Shown: positions 17,677 through 26,297 of the stretch, one piece after another
Layout of the letters: each line of letters begins with the position of its first letter
Numbering within the stretch: the stretch's first letter is position 1
Origin: Planosporangium thailandense
GTDB lineage: Bacteria > Actinomycetota > Actinomycetes > Mycobacteriales > Micromonosporaceae
Reading direction: 5' to 3'
Length of the DNA stretch: 64,000 bases
Assembly (NCBI RefSeq): GCF_011947195.1
Contig: NZ_JAATVY010000001.1
Coordinates: 434,001-498,000, forward strand
Program-made: the position numbers and the translations under genes
Notes under the pieces: model-generated
Databases searched by the model: none
The model's input: the letters and a program-made list of their open reading frames with translations, nothing else
What the model was told of the DNA's origin: nothing

Positions 17677-18617
17677 GAGCCCTCCCTCCGCTGCAGCAGC
17701 CGGATGTTGAGCACGCTGACCGCCATCAGGACCACGGCGAGGATGTAGCTCATCGCGGCGGCGACGCCCTGGCGGTTGCTGCCGAAGCCGGTCTGCGCGA
17801 CGAGCATGATGGCCGTGCGGGTGGTGGTCCCCGGTGCGCCGTGGGTGAGCAGGTACGACTGGCCGAACATGTTCGCCGACGCGAGGATCGTCACGGTCAG
17901 CACGAACATCAGCACCGGTCGCAGACCGGGCAGCGTCACGTTCCAGAACTCGTCCCACCGGGACGCGCCGTCGACGCGGGCCGCCTCGTACAGCTCCACC
18001 GGGATGTCCTGCAGCCCGGCCAGGTAGATGATCGCGTTGAAGCCGAGCGTCCACCACACGGTCATGCCGACCAGCGACACCCACGCCCACGGCACGGCGG
18101 TCGTCCACGGGAACGGGTGCCCGAGGTAGTAGTTCACCAGGCCGATGTTCGGGTCCAGGATGAACCGGAACAGCACGCCGACCACGGCGACGCCCAGCAC
18201 GTACGGTGCGAAGAACACCGCCCGGAAGAACGACCGGCCGGGGAAGGTCCGGTTGAGCAGCAGCGCCACCGCGAGCGGGCAGACCAGCAGCAGCGGCACG
18301 CTCAGCACCGTGAAGATGCCGGTGGCCGCCATGGCGCGCCAGAAGTCGCCGCTGTCGCGCGAGCCGGGCGTGAACAGGTCGACGTAGTTGCCGAAGCCCA
18401 CCCACGGCTTGCCCGGCAGCAGGTAGTTGTAGTCGTGCAGGCTGACCCAGAAGCCGAACACGCCCGGGATCAGCACGAAGCCGACGAACAACACCAGGTA
18501 CGGCAGCAGGAAGAGGTACGGCGTGAGCAGGCCACCGCGCCGCACGCCGCCCCGGGAGGGCTCACGTCCTCCCGGAGCCGCGCGCGCCGGGGCCGACCGG
18601 GCGTCGGTGACGGCCAT
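17673..18617 (-). CDS. sugar ABC transporter permease (MalF/UgpA-type)
   Basis: A 314-residue membrane subunit of the CUT1 importer. It has a 30-residue basic N-terminal extension, then LLTPYLFLLPYLVLFVGFVL and five further hydrophobic segments; the EAA loop reads PVELYEAARVDGASRWDEFWNVTLPGL. Only two bases separate it from the binding-protein gene, and it overlaps the next permease by four. Confidence 0.9.
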   Translation of the reverse strand: MAVTDARSAPARAAPGGREPSRGGVRRGGLLTPYLFLLPYLVLFVGFVLIPGVFGFWVSLHDYNYLLPGKPWVGFGNYVDLFTPGSRDSGDFWRAMAATGIFTVLSVPLLLVCPLAVALLLNRTFPGRSFFRAVFFAPYVLGVAVVGVLFRFILDPNIGLVNYYLGHPFPWTTAVPWAWVSLVGMTVWWTLGFNAIIYLAGLQDIPVELYEAARVDGASRWDEFWNVTLPGLRPVLMFVLTVTILASANMFGQSYLLTHGAPGTTTRTAIMLVAQTGFGSNRQGVAAAMSYILAVVLMAVSVLNIRLLQRREGS

Positions 18618-18619
18618 CG

Positions 18620-19963
18620 TCAGATCCCGTACTTCTTCTTGTTGTCCTGAAGGATCTTCGTCGCGCGCTGCGCGGAGGACTGCAGCGCGGCGGCCGGGTC
18701 CTGCTTGAGCAGCACGGCGTTGTTGACGCTGTTGTACAGCTCGGTCAGCACGTCGCCCATGCCGGGAATCGACGGCGGGTAGTGCACGTACTGCACGTCC
18801 GCGGCGAAGGACTGCAGCGCCGTCATCGACTTGAACTCCTGGCTGTCGACCAGGTCCTTGCGGGCCGGCACCTTGGCGCTCTGCGCCCAGATGTTCGCGT
18901 TCTTGGTGAACCAGCTGATGAAGTACCGGCTGGCGTTGGCCTTGTTGGCGTCGTTGCTGGTCTTGCGCGGGAGTACGAACTGGTGCGAGTTCCCCCAGAC
19001 GCCGCCGTTCGGGCCGATCTTCGGAAGCGGGGCGGTGCCGATCTCGAACGTCTTGAGCGTCGCGACGTCGTTGACCTGCCAGATGCCCTGCCAGTTGAAG
19101 ACGTTCTTGCCGTTCTTCAGCGCCAGGTAGTCGGCGTCCTGGCCGACGTTCGCCGGGCTGTAGCCCTTCTTGACCAGGTCGACCATCCAGGTCAGCGCCT
19201 GGACTCCGGCGTCGGAGTCCCAGGTGGCCTTGGTGACGCCGGAGTCGAAGATGTCGCCGCCGAACTGCCACAGCAGCGACTCGAACATGAAGCCGCCGGT
19301 GAACTGGAACGGCGGCACCCAGGAGCCCTGGATGCCCTTACCCTTCAGGATGTCCAGGGCCGCCATGTAGTCGTCTTTGTTCTGCGGCGGCTTGTTCGGG
19401 TCGAGCCCGGCCTGCTGCATGACGGTCTTGTTGTAGAACAGGCCGAGGTCGTGGACGTCGATCGGGATGCCGTAGCGCTTGCCCTTGTACAGACCGCCCT
19501 TCCACACCGCGGGCGAGAAGTCCGACTCCTTGAGGTCCAGCGCCTTGGCCACGTCGTCGAGCGGCACGATGACGTTCTGGGCGGCCTGGGTCGGCATGTC
19601 GTCGAGGTGCATCGCGGCGACGTCGGGGCCGTTGCCGCTCTGTACCGCGGCGGGCAGCTTGGAGAAGAAGTCCTCCCACCGGTAGATGTTCATCTTGACC
19701 TGGATGTTGGGCGTCGCCGAGTTGAACTGGTCGACCATCTTCTGGGCGGTCTGGCCGTCGCTGCCGGTGAAGCCGTTCCAGAAGACGATCTCCACCTTCG
19801 GGCCGTTGTAGTTGGCGCCGCCGTTGCCGCCGGCCGGCGCGCTCGCGGGCGGGGTGCTGGTGCCGCCGCACGCGGCCAGCGCCATCGCGGAGCCGACGCC
19901 GCCACTCAGGGCGAGGAAGCGTCTACGGGACAGGGCGTCGGATCTCGGGCTGTTCTCGGGCAT
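18620..19963 (-). CDS. sugar ABC transporter substrate-binding lipoprotein
   Basis: A 447-residue family 1 solute-binding protein. The N-terminus has a twin-arginine-like SRRRFLALSGG followed by the lipobox ALAACGG (Cys about residue 32), so Tat export and lipid anchoring are likely. The mature part contains VEIVFWNGFTGSDGQTAQKMVDQFN and GNGPDVAAMHLDDMP, standard for CUT1 binding proteins. With the GH51 and GH43 genes around it, arabino- or arabinoxylo-oligosaccharides are the probable ligand (inference). Confidence 0.9.
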   Translation of the reverse strand: MPENSPRSDALSRRRFLALSGGVGSAMALAACGGTSTPPASAPAGGNGGANYNGPKVEIVFWNGFTGSDGQTAQKMVDQFNSATPNIQVKMNIYRWEDFFSKLPAAVQSGNGPDVAAMHLDDMPTQAAQNVIVPLDDVAKALDLKESDFSPAVWKGGLYKGKRYGIPIDVHDLGLFYNKTVMQQAGLDPNKPPQNKDDYMAALDILKGKGIQGSWVPPFQFTGGFMFESLLWQFGGDIFDSGVTKATWDSDAGVQALTWMVDLVKKGYSPANVGQDADYLALKNGKNVFNWQGIWQVNDVATLKTFEIGTAPLPKIGPNGGVWGNSHQFVLPRKTSNDANKANASRYFISWFTKNANIWAQSAKVPARKDLVDSQEFKSMTALQSFAADVQYVHYPPSIPGMGDVLTELYNSVNNAVLLKQDPAAALQSSAQRATKILQDNKKKYGI

Positions 19964-20002
19964 CCTGGCTCCTTCGCAGGGGTGTGTGCCGCAGGGTTCG
20001 CA

Positions 20003-21517
20003 TCAGGCGGATTCGGTGGTGGTCAACTCCAGGACGTTCCAGGAGGTCGGTGGCAGGGTGACGGTGAGCGTTCCGCCGTCCAGGCGTGCTCCGTCGCCCG
20101 GCCGGGGCACCACCCGGTCGGGGTGGGCCAGGTTGTTCGTGGCGCGTACGTCGTCGTCGGCGAGCACGAGGTGCCGGCCGGTCCGCAGCGGACCGAACGC
20201 GCGCGCGTCGACCGACAGTTCGAGCGGTCCGGTGCGGTCGCGGTTGACCGCGAACAGCGCGATCCGGCCGGACTCGGCGTCGTAGCTGGCGGCGGCGGTC
20301 ACCGCCGGCACCGGGCCGTACGCCCTGGTGTCGATGTGCGGTGCGACCGGCTCCACCCGCAGCGCCTCGCCGCGGGCGAGCGCGGCGGCCTGGGCGAACG
20401 GGTAGAAGGTCGGCTGGCGCCAGGCGGGCCCGCCCGGCTCGGTGCGGATCGGGGCGATGATGTTGACCAGCTGTGCCTGGCAGCCGACGGCGACCCGGTC
20501 GGCGTGCGACAGCAGCGAGATGAGGTACGAGCCGACGACGACCGCGTCGGCGACGCTGTACTCGTCCTCGATGAGTCGGGGCGCCTGCCGCCATTCGAGG
20601 GCCGCCTCCCCCGGGAAGCGGCTCTGGTACCAGACGTTCCACTCGTCGAACGAGATCCGCAGCCGCTTCCTGCTGCGCAGCTTCGCCTTGACGTGGTCGG
20701 CGGTGGCGATCACCTCCTCGATGAAGGCGTCCATGTCGACGGCGGAGGCGAGGAAGCTGTCCAGGTCGCCGTCGTGCTCCTCGTAGTAGGCGTGCATCGA
20801 GACGTAGTCGACGAGGTCGTAGCAGTGTTCGAGGACGGTCGCCTCCCAGCCGCCGAACGTCGGCATGTGCCGGCCCGAGCTGCCGCAGGCGACCAGTTCG
20901 ATGGTCGGGTCGAGCCGGCGCATGGCGTTGGCGGTCTCGGCCGCGCGCCGGCCGTACTCCTGGGCCGTGAGGTGGCCGATCTGCCAGGGCCCGTCCATCT
21001 CGTTGCCCAGGCACCACAGCTTGATCCCGTACGGGTCGGTGTCGCCGTTCTTGACGCGCAGGTCGGATAGTTGGGTGCCGCCCGGGTAGTTGCAGTACTC
21101 CAGCAGCTCGACCGCCTCGGCGAGGCCCCGGGTGCCGAGGTTCACCGCCAGCATCGGCTCCGCGCCGACCTCGCGTACCCAGGCCATGTACTCGCCGAGG
21201 CCGAACTGGTTGGTCTCGATGGAGCGCCAGGCCAGGTCGAGGCGGGTGGGTCGGGTCTCGCGGGACCCGATGCCGTCCTCCCACCGGTGGTTGGACACGA
21301 AGTTGCCGCCGGGGTACCGCACCACCGTCACGCCCAGCTCGCGGGTCAGCTCGACGACGTCCTGGCGCAGCCCGAGCTCGTCGGCGCGGGGATGGCCCGG
21401 CTCGTAGATGCCGGTGTAGACACATCGGCCCATGTGTTCGACGAAAGAGCCGAACAGTCGTCGGTCGATCGTGCCGATGCGGAACGCTGGATCGAGCGTG
21501 AGGTGCGCTGTTTTCAC
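20003..21517 (-). CDS. intracellular alpha-L-arabinofuranosidase, GH51
   Basis: A 504-residue cytoplasmic enzyme that removes terminal arabinofuranose from imported oligosaccharides. The clan GH-A acid/base is Glu173 in CLGNEMDGPW and the nucleophile is Glu292 in RISFDEWNVWY; both positions and the total length match characterised GH51 enzymes (about 500 residues, E175/E294 in the Geobacillus enzyme). There is no signal peptide. Start GTG 21517 was chosen because a ggtggagg Shine-Dalgarno precedes it; the longer frame to 21583 would run through the operator. First gene of the operon, divergent from the LacI regulator. Confidence 0.93.
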   Translation of the reverse strand: MKTAHLTLDPAFRIGTIDRRLFGSFVEHMGRCVYTGIYEPGHPRADELGLRQDVVELTRELGVTVVRYPGGNFVSNHRWEDGIGSRETRPTRLDLAWRSIETNQFGLGEYMAWVREVGAEPMLAVNLGTRGLAEAVELLEYCNYPGGTQLSDLRVKNGDTDPYGIKLWCLGNEMDGPWQIGHLTAQEYGRRAAETANAMRRLDPTIELVACGSSGRHMPTFGGWEATVLEHCYDLVDYVSMHAYYEEHDGDLDSFLASAVDMDAFIEEVIATADHVKAKLRSRKRLRISFDEWNVWYQSRFPGEAALEWRQAPRLIEDEYSVADAVVVGSYLISLLSHADRVAVGCQAQLVNIIAPIRTEPGGPAWRQPTFYPFAQAAALARGEALRVEPVAPHIDTRAYGPVPAVTAAASYDAESGRIALFAVNRDRTGPLELSVDARAFGPLRTGRHLVLADDDVRATNNLAHPDRVVPRPGDGARLDGGTLTVTLPPTSWNVLELTTTESA

Positions 21518-21539
21518 GACGGGGACCTCCACCGTAAGG

Positions 21540-21578
21540 TTGACAAGAGTTTTACAACGTTGTGTACATCGTTGTAAA
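21540..21578. promoter_or_regulatory. LacI-type operator in the divergent promoter of the arabinan locus
   Basis: A perfect inverted repeat tttacaacg (21551-21559) / cgttgtaaa (21570-21578) flanks a 10-base centre. It also contains the 10-bp palindrome acaacgttgt (21554-21563), a typical LacI-family site with a central CG. On the minus strand tttaca (21578-21573) and tgtaaa (21556-21551) are spaced 16 bases like -35/-10 boxes, so a bound repressor would block the arabinofuranosidase promoter. TTGACA at 21540-21545 may be a -35 box for the regulator on the plus strand. Confidence 0.75.
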
Positions 21579-21689
21579 GACATCCTGCGATCCCCTGGCT
21601 ATGCTCGGGGGCCGCCGGCAGGAGTGGTGCCGGGCGCCGGATACGGTCCAGGTCCGGTGCCGTCGCCGCGTGCACAAGGAGGGTCGCGG

Positions 21690-22703
21690 ATGGCAGCCAG
21701 CATCAAGGACGTGGCCGCACGCGCCGGCGTATCGGTCAAGACCGTGTCGAACGTGGTGAACGGGTACCAGTTCGTCGCGGCGGGCACGCGGGAGAAGGTC
21801 CAGCGGGCCCTGGACGAGCTGGGCTACCGGCCCAACCTCTCGGCGCGCCGGCTCCGCGGCGGCCGTACGGGCCTGATCGCCCTCGCCGTACCCGAGATCC
21901 GCGTGCCGTACTTCGCCGAACTGGCCGCCCAGTTCGTCCAGCTGGCCAAGGAGTACGGCTGGACCGTGCTCATCGACGAGACCCAGGGCGCCCTCGACAA
22001 CGAGCGGGAGGTCGTCGAGGGCATCAAGTCCCACCTCATCGACGGCCTCATCGTCAGCCCGCTCGCCCTCACCGCGAAGCACATCGAGGCCCGCCGGGAC
22101 CGTACGCCACTGGTGCTGCTGGGGGAGCGGCTCACCCACGCGCCCGTCGACCACGTCAGCATCGACAACGTCGCCGGCGCCCAGGCGGCCGTGGCCCACC
22201 TCGCCGACCTCGGCCGTACCCGCATCGCGGCCATCGGCAGCCAGCCGCACATCTCCGGCGGCACCGCGGCGCTGCGGCTCAAGGGGTACCGCCAGGCGCT
22301 GCGGCGCGCCCGGCTGGCGTACGACCCGGCGCTCGTCATGCCCGTCACCCGGTTCCACCGCGCCGACGGCGCGCGGGCGATGCAGGCCCTGCTCGACCTC
22401 GAGCAGCCACCCGACGCGGTGTTCTGCTTCAACGACCTGATGGCGCTCGGCGCGATCCGGACCCTGCTGGCCCGCGGTTGCCGGGTGCCGCAGGACGTCG
22501 CCGTCATCGGCTTCGACGACATCGAAGAGGGCCAGTTCAGCACGCCCACGCTGAGCACCGTGGCGCCCGACAAGGAGCAGATCGCCCGGCTGGCCCTGCG
22601 GCTGGTGCACCAGCGCATCGGCGCCCGCGACGACGCGCAGCCGCAGGAGGAGACGGCCGACTTCCGCCTGGTCGTACGGGAGAGCACGGCGCCCGCCGGG
22701 TAA
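21690..22703 (+). CDS. LacI-family transcriptional regulator of the arabinan locus
   Basis: A 337-residue repressor. The N-terminal helix-turn-helix with hinge is ASIKDVAARAGVSVKTVSNVVNGYQFV...RPNLSARRLRGG, followed by a periplasmic-binding-protein-like effector domain ending in the FCFNDLMALGAIRTL and VIGFDDIEEGQFSTPTLSTV regions. A strong aaggaggg precedes ATG 21690. Divergent from the GH51/ABC/GH43 operon with a matching operator between them, so it most likely represses the operon until an arabinose-containing sugar binds. Confidence 0.92.
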   Translation: MAASIKDVAARAGVSVKTVSNVVNGYQFVAAGTREKVQRALDELGYRPNLSARRLRGGRTGLIALAVPEIRVPYFAELAAQFVQLAKEYGWTVLIDETQGALDNEREVVEGIKSHLIDGLIVSPLALTAKHIEARRDRTPLVLLGERLTHAPVDHVSIDNVAGAQAAVAHLADLGRTRIAAIGSQPHISGGTAALRLKGYRQALRRARLAYDPALVMPVTRFHRADGARAMQALLDLEQPPDAVFCFNDLMALGAIRTLLARGCRVPQDVAVIGFDDIEEGQFSTPTLSTVAPDKEQIARLALRLVHQRIGARDDAQPQEETADFRLVVRESTAPAG

Positions 22704-22800
22704 CCCGTCCGGGGGACCGACCCTGTTTCGCCGCCCCGCGCCGCGCCGATATCCCTCATGTAGGCCGATGCGTGAATCGCTGGCGAAGGGCGGGACCACG

Positions 22801-24801
22801 ATGAGGTCAGTCAGAAGATCGGCACGGTTCGCGCTCGTCCCCGCCGCCGTCGCCGGCCTGGCCGTGACGGGCGTCGCGCAGCCCGCCCGCGCCGGCATGA
22901 CACCGGACCCGGCAGCGCCCGCCCGCGCCGGCACGACACCGGACCCGGCAGCGCTGACCGCCAACTGCGCGCCGTACCCCGGCGGGGTAACCGTCTGCCC
23001 GTCGGAGGTGGCGAGCTTCGACGGCACGCCGCTCGACGTGGACGTCACCCTGCCGATGGCCGGTACCGGCGCGCGACACCCGCTCATCGTGCTGCTGCAC
23101 GGCTTCGGCAACAACAAGCACGAGTGGGAATCCACATCGGACGCCGGCGACGGGGCCGACAAGTACGACTGGAACAGCCACTGGTTCGCCGAGCACGGCT
23201 ACTACGTCCTCACGTACACCGCGCGCGGTTTCAAAGACAACGGCACCACCGCCAGCTACCAGCCGGCCACCCCGGCCGGCACCGCGCCGACCTGCCTCCC
23301 GCCGGGCGGCTCGGCCTGCCCGCCGGCCGGCACGATCCGGGTGAAGAACAAGGACGTCGAGATCCGCGACACCCAGTGGCTGGCGGCGCTCACCGCGAGC
23401 GCGTTCACCGATCTCGACCGGGACCGGGTCGCCATCAGCGGCGGATCCTACGGCGGCGGCGAGAGCTGGCTGCAGGCCGCCGCGCAGGCCGGGCGGGCCA
23501 GCTGGACCGACTTCCCGGGCCTGCCCGAGCTGCACCTGCGGGTCGCGGTGCCCAAGTACCCGTGGACCGACCTCGCGTACTCGCTCATGCCGAACGGGCA
23601 CGGGCCGGACCTGTACTCCTCCGCGCAGGGCGCGCCCGACACCCTCGGCGTCGGCAACCCGGTCGGGGTCGCCAAGCTCAGCTACATCAACGGCCTGTAC
23701 GCCTTCGGCACCACCAACGGCGTGTTCGACGAGGGCTCGACCGGCCCGCAGACCAACGGCCCGGAGCCGTTCACCGCCTGGCTGAACCGGATGGCGGCCG
23801 GGGAGCCGTACGACGCGCCCGGCCGGGTCGACGACGCGATCGTCGGCCAGCTGCGCACCGCCTTCAGCGGCTGGCACTCCGCGTACTACCAGCCCGGCTG
23901 GCGTACCGGGCGCGCGGCCGGCCGGGAGCCCGCGGTCTTCTCCGTCTCCGGCTGGACCGACGACCTGTTCCCGGCGGTCGAGTCGTTCCGGATGTTCAAC
24001 TACCTCAAGTCGCTCGACCCGCTGTGGCCGGTGTCGGTCGCCGTCGGCGACGTCGGGCACGCGCGGGCGCAGAACCCGCCGGCCGCCTGGCGCGCCATCA
24101 ACGCGCAGGCGTGGGCGTTCCTGCAGAACAACATCGGCGGCAGCCACCCGCAGCAGGGGAGCGTCTCGAGCTTCCCGACCGTGTGCGGCGGCAGCGCGAC
24201 CGCCGCCGACCGCATCTCGGCGTCGACCCCGGCCGGCCTCGGCAAGGGCACCCTGACCGTCGCCTACGGCGACACGGCTGTCCTGACCCCAACGGCGGGC
24301 GTCAGCGACCCGAACGGGCCGGCCACCGACGCCGTGGCCGGCGGGTACCTCGCGCCCAGCGGTGACACCTGCCGCACCTCGGCGGGGCCGCTCGTGCCAG
24401 GCGACGGCTACAGCGCGGTGTCGCAGCCGCTGGCCGGGCCGCAGACCTTCGTCGGGATCGGCTACGTCCAGGCCGGGTACACCGCGCTACCGGCGCTGCC
24501 TACCGCCGTGCTCGCCGCGCGCGTGTGGGACGTCAAACCCGACGGCAGCGCCGTACTGGTCAGCCGGGGCGTGTACCGATTCGACTTCAACGGGTACGAC
24601 GCGACCACGGGGACCGTACGGGTGCCGCTGTACGGCAACCACTGGGCGTTCGGCGCAGGGGACCGGGTACGGCTGGACCTGGTCCAGGTGGACCAGCCCA
24701 CGTACCGGGCGCCCAACCCGGTGGTGACCAGCACCCTGAACCTGTCCGGCATCCGGCTGGTGCTGCCGGTGCGGGAGAGCGGCGCGACGGTTGTTCCATG
24801 A
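22801..24801 (+). CDS. secreted CocE/NonD-family (X-Pro dipeptidyl-peptidase-like) hydrolase
   Basis: A 666-residue exported serine hydrolase. The signal peptide covers residues 1-31 (ALVPAAVAGLAVTGVAQPARA). The alpha/beta-hydrolase core has LIVLLHGFGNNKHEW (oxyanion strand), the nucleophile elbow GGSYGGGESW, the Asp region SGWTDDLFPAVE and the His region GDVGHARAQNPP. A C-terminal jelly-roll domain (from about 455) resembles that of X-prolyl dipeptidyl peptidases and cocaine esterase. Substrate unknown; peptide or ester. The mature N-terminus carries a duplicated 12-residue piece. ATG 22801 has an aagggcggg Shine-Dalgarno; the frame is also open to 22768. Confidence 0.85.
   Translation: MRSVRRSARFALVPAAVAGLAVTGVAQPARAGMTPDPAAPARAGTTPDPAALTANCAPYPGGVTVCPSEVASFDGTPLDVDVTLPMAGTGARHPLIVLLHGFGNNKHEWESTSDAGDGADKYDWNSHWFAEHGYYVLTYTARGFKDNGTTASYQPATPAGTAPTCLPPGGSACPPAGTIRVKNKDVEIRDTQWLAALTASAFTDLDRDRVAISGGSYGGGESWLQAAAQAGRASWTDFPGLPELHLRVAVPKYPWTDLAYSLMPNGHGPDLYSSAQGAPDTLGVGNPVGVAKLSYINGLYAFGTTNGVFDEGSTGPQTNGPEPFTAWLNRMAAGEPYDAPGRVDDAIVGQLRTAFSGWHSAYYQPGWRTGRAAGREPAVFSVSGWTDDLFPAVESFRMFNYLKSLDPLWPVSVAVGDVGHARAQNPPAAWRAINAQAWAFLQNNIGGSHPQQGSVSSFPTVCGGSATAADRISASTPAGLGKGTLTVAYGDTAVLTPTAGVSDPNGPATDAVAGGYLAPSGDTCRTSAGPLVPGDGYSAVSQPLAGPQTFVGIGYVQAGYTALPALPTAVLAARVWDVKPDGSAVLVSRGVYRFDFNGYDATTGTVRVPLYGNHWAFGAGDRVRLDLVQVDQPTYRAPNPVVTSTLNLSGIRLVLPVRESGATVVP
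22885..22956 (+). repeat. 36-bp tandem duplication in the hydrolase gene
   Basis: Two adjacent 36-bp units (22885-22920, 22921-22956) differ at only a few bases and encode ARAGxTPDPAAx twice, just after the signal peptide. An in-frame slippage duplication is the simplest explanation. Confidence 0.7.
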
Positions 24802-24851
24802 TCGTGAAGACTTCGCGGGGCTATAACCCCCCCGAAGTATTCACGATCATG
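24797..24851. terminator. near-perfect 24-bp palindrome, probable terminator
   Basis: Arms 24797-24820 and about 24828-24851 pair at 22 of 24 positions around a short loop containing ctataa, the same kind of loop as the 5567-5618 hairpin. The left arm contains the stop codon of the secreted hydrolase (24799-24801). GATC lies near the base of the stem. Confidence 0.75.
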
Positions 24852-24864
24852 GCAAGGTGCGGGC

Positions 24865-25389
24865 ATGCATGCGACGTTGCGCGGCGCGCTGGTAACGCTG
24901 CGGCCCGCCACCGCCGGCGACATGCCCGAGCTGGCCCGGATCCGGGCCACACCGGAGGTGTACCGGCGGTGGCGCGGCGGCGAGGACCTGCGGTCGGCGG
25001 TGGCCGACGATCTCGACGATCCGGGCGGGCATCCGCTCGTGATCGAGCACGGTGACCGCGTGGTCGGCTACATCCAGTGGAGCGCCGAGGACGACCCGGA
25101 TTACCGGCACGCCAGCATCGACATCTACCTGGATCCCGCGGTGCACGGTCGCGGCCTGGGCACGGACGCCGTCCGTACCCTCGCCCGGCACCTGATCGCC
25201 GACCACGGCCACCACCGGCTGGTGATCGACCCGGCGGCCGACAACGCCGCCGCCATCCGGTGCTACGCCAAGGTCGGATTCCGGCCGGTCGGGGTCATGC
25301 GCCGCTACGAGCGCGGGCCCGACGGCGACTGGCACGACGGGCTGCTGATGGATCTGCTGGCCGACGAGCTCACGATCCGGGAGGACTGA
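24865..25389 (+). CDS. GNAT-family N-acetyltransferase
   Basis: A 174-residue acetyl-CoA-dependent acetyltransferase of the RimJ/AacA type. It begins LRGALVTLRPATAGDMPEL; the acetyl-CoA loop is AVHGRGLGTDAVRTLARHLI and the C-terminal part NAAAIRCYAKVGFRPVGVMRRYE is standard. Aminoglycoside 6'-acetyltransferases share this layout, but resistance cannot be claimed from sequence. It follows the palindrome by 13 bases and converges with the next gene. Confidence 0.85.
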   Translation: MHATLRGALVTLRPATAGDMPELARIRATPEVYRRWRGGEDLRSAVADDLDDPGGHPLVIEHGDRVVGYIQWSAEDDPDYRHASIDIYLDPAVHGRGLGTDAVRTLARHLIADHGHHRLVIDPAADNAAAIRCYAKVGFRPVGVMRRYERGPDGDWHDGLLMDLLADELTIRED

Positions 25390-26233
25390 ACCACGGGTTG
25401 CCGACGCGGGTGAAGTACCGGTCGGCGATGTGGTTGAGGACGCGGCGCGCGTCGCGGAACCGGTCGGCGACCTCCGCCACGACGGCGAGCTGCGCGGTGG
25501 TGACGGGCGCCAGCTCGCAGGCGCGCCGGTACCAGCGCTGCCCCAGGTGTTCCAGCAGTTGGATCGGTGGCGCGGCGACCAGCCCGGTCTCGTCCGCGGT
25601 GGCCAGGCCGGCCGCCCGCATCAGCCGCGCCGCGTCGAACGGCCCGAACGCGTGGAGCTGGGCGTAGTCGGGGAAGACGCCGGTCAGGAACAGCGCGACG
25701 TCACCCAGCCGCCGGTACAGCCCGGGCTGGTACGCCGGCAGCGCCTGCTCGGCGACCTGGGCCAGCCGGATCGGGTCCAGCTCGCTGTAGCGCTGGGCGC
25801 GCCAGCCGCGCGCCGTCCGGGTCCAGTACCGGCCGCTGGCCACCCGTACGAACGAGGCCAGCAGCTCCGCCAGGAACAGCCGGCGGATCGGGTCGGTGAG
25901 GAACTCGCGCAGCCGCGGCGCGTCGAACACCGGTACCCGCTGGCGCGGCGCGGTACGTTCGGCCACGAACCGCGCGGCTGTCATCTCCCGCGCCGCCTGT
26001 TCGACGGCGACGAGGAACGCGAAGAACGGCGAGACGCCGATGAGGCCGGCCGGGTCCGGGCCGTACACCCGGTCGAAAAGCTCCGGACGGTCGAACAGTT
26101 CCACCATGGTCGCCGGGCGCCAGCGCAGGTCGCCCGCGTGCCCGGGATCGAGCCCCACCGAGGAGGCCAGTACCCGAAGATCCGCCTCCGTGAGGTGCTC
26201 CAGATAGGCCCTGCCAGCGCGCTCGGCATCCAT
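25370..26233 (-). CDS. hypothetical protein
   Basis: A 287-residue soluble protein, not recognised. It is rich in amphipathic helices (LRVLASSVGLDPGHAGDLRW, VFDAPRLREFLTDPIRRLFLAELLASF) and contains a conserved-looking ELDPIRLAQVAEQALPAYQPGLYRRLGD region. No signal peptide or membrane segment. The 3' end overlaps the GNAT gene by 20 bases tail to tail. Confidence 0.7.
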   Translation of the reverse strand: MDAERAGRAYLEHLTEADLRVLASSVGLDPGHAGDLRWRPATMVELFDRPELFDRVYGPDPAGLIGVSPFFAFLVAVEQAAREMTAARFVAERTAPRQRVPVFDAPRLREFLTDPIRRLFLAELLASFVRVASGRYWTRTARGWRAQRYSELDPIRLAQVAEQALPAYQPGLYRRLGDVALFLTGVFPDYAQLHAFGPFDAARLMRAAGLATADETGLVAAPPIQLLEHLGQRWYRRACELAPVTTAQLAVVAEVADRFRDARRVLNHIADRYFTRVGNPWFSPPGS

Positions 26234-26297
26234 GTCCCCACGTTATGTCGCGTCGTCGTGGCCGCACCACCGCTGCGGACGGGCCCGGGCCGGCGGG

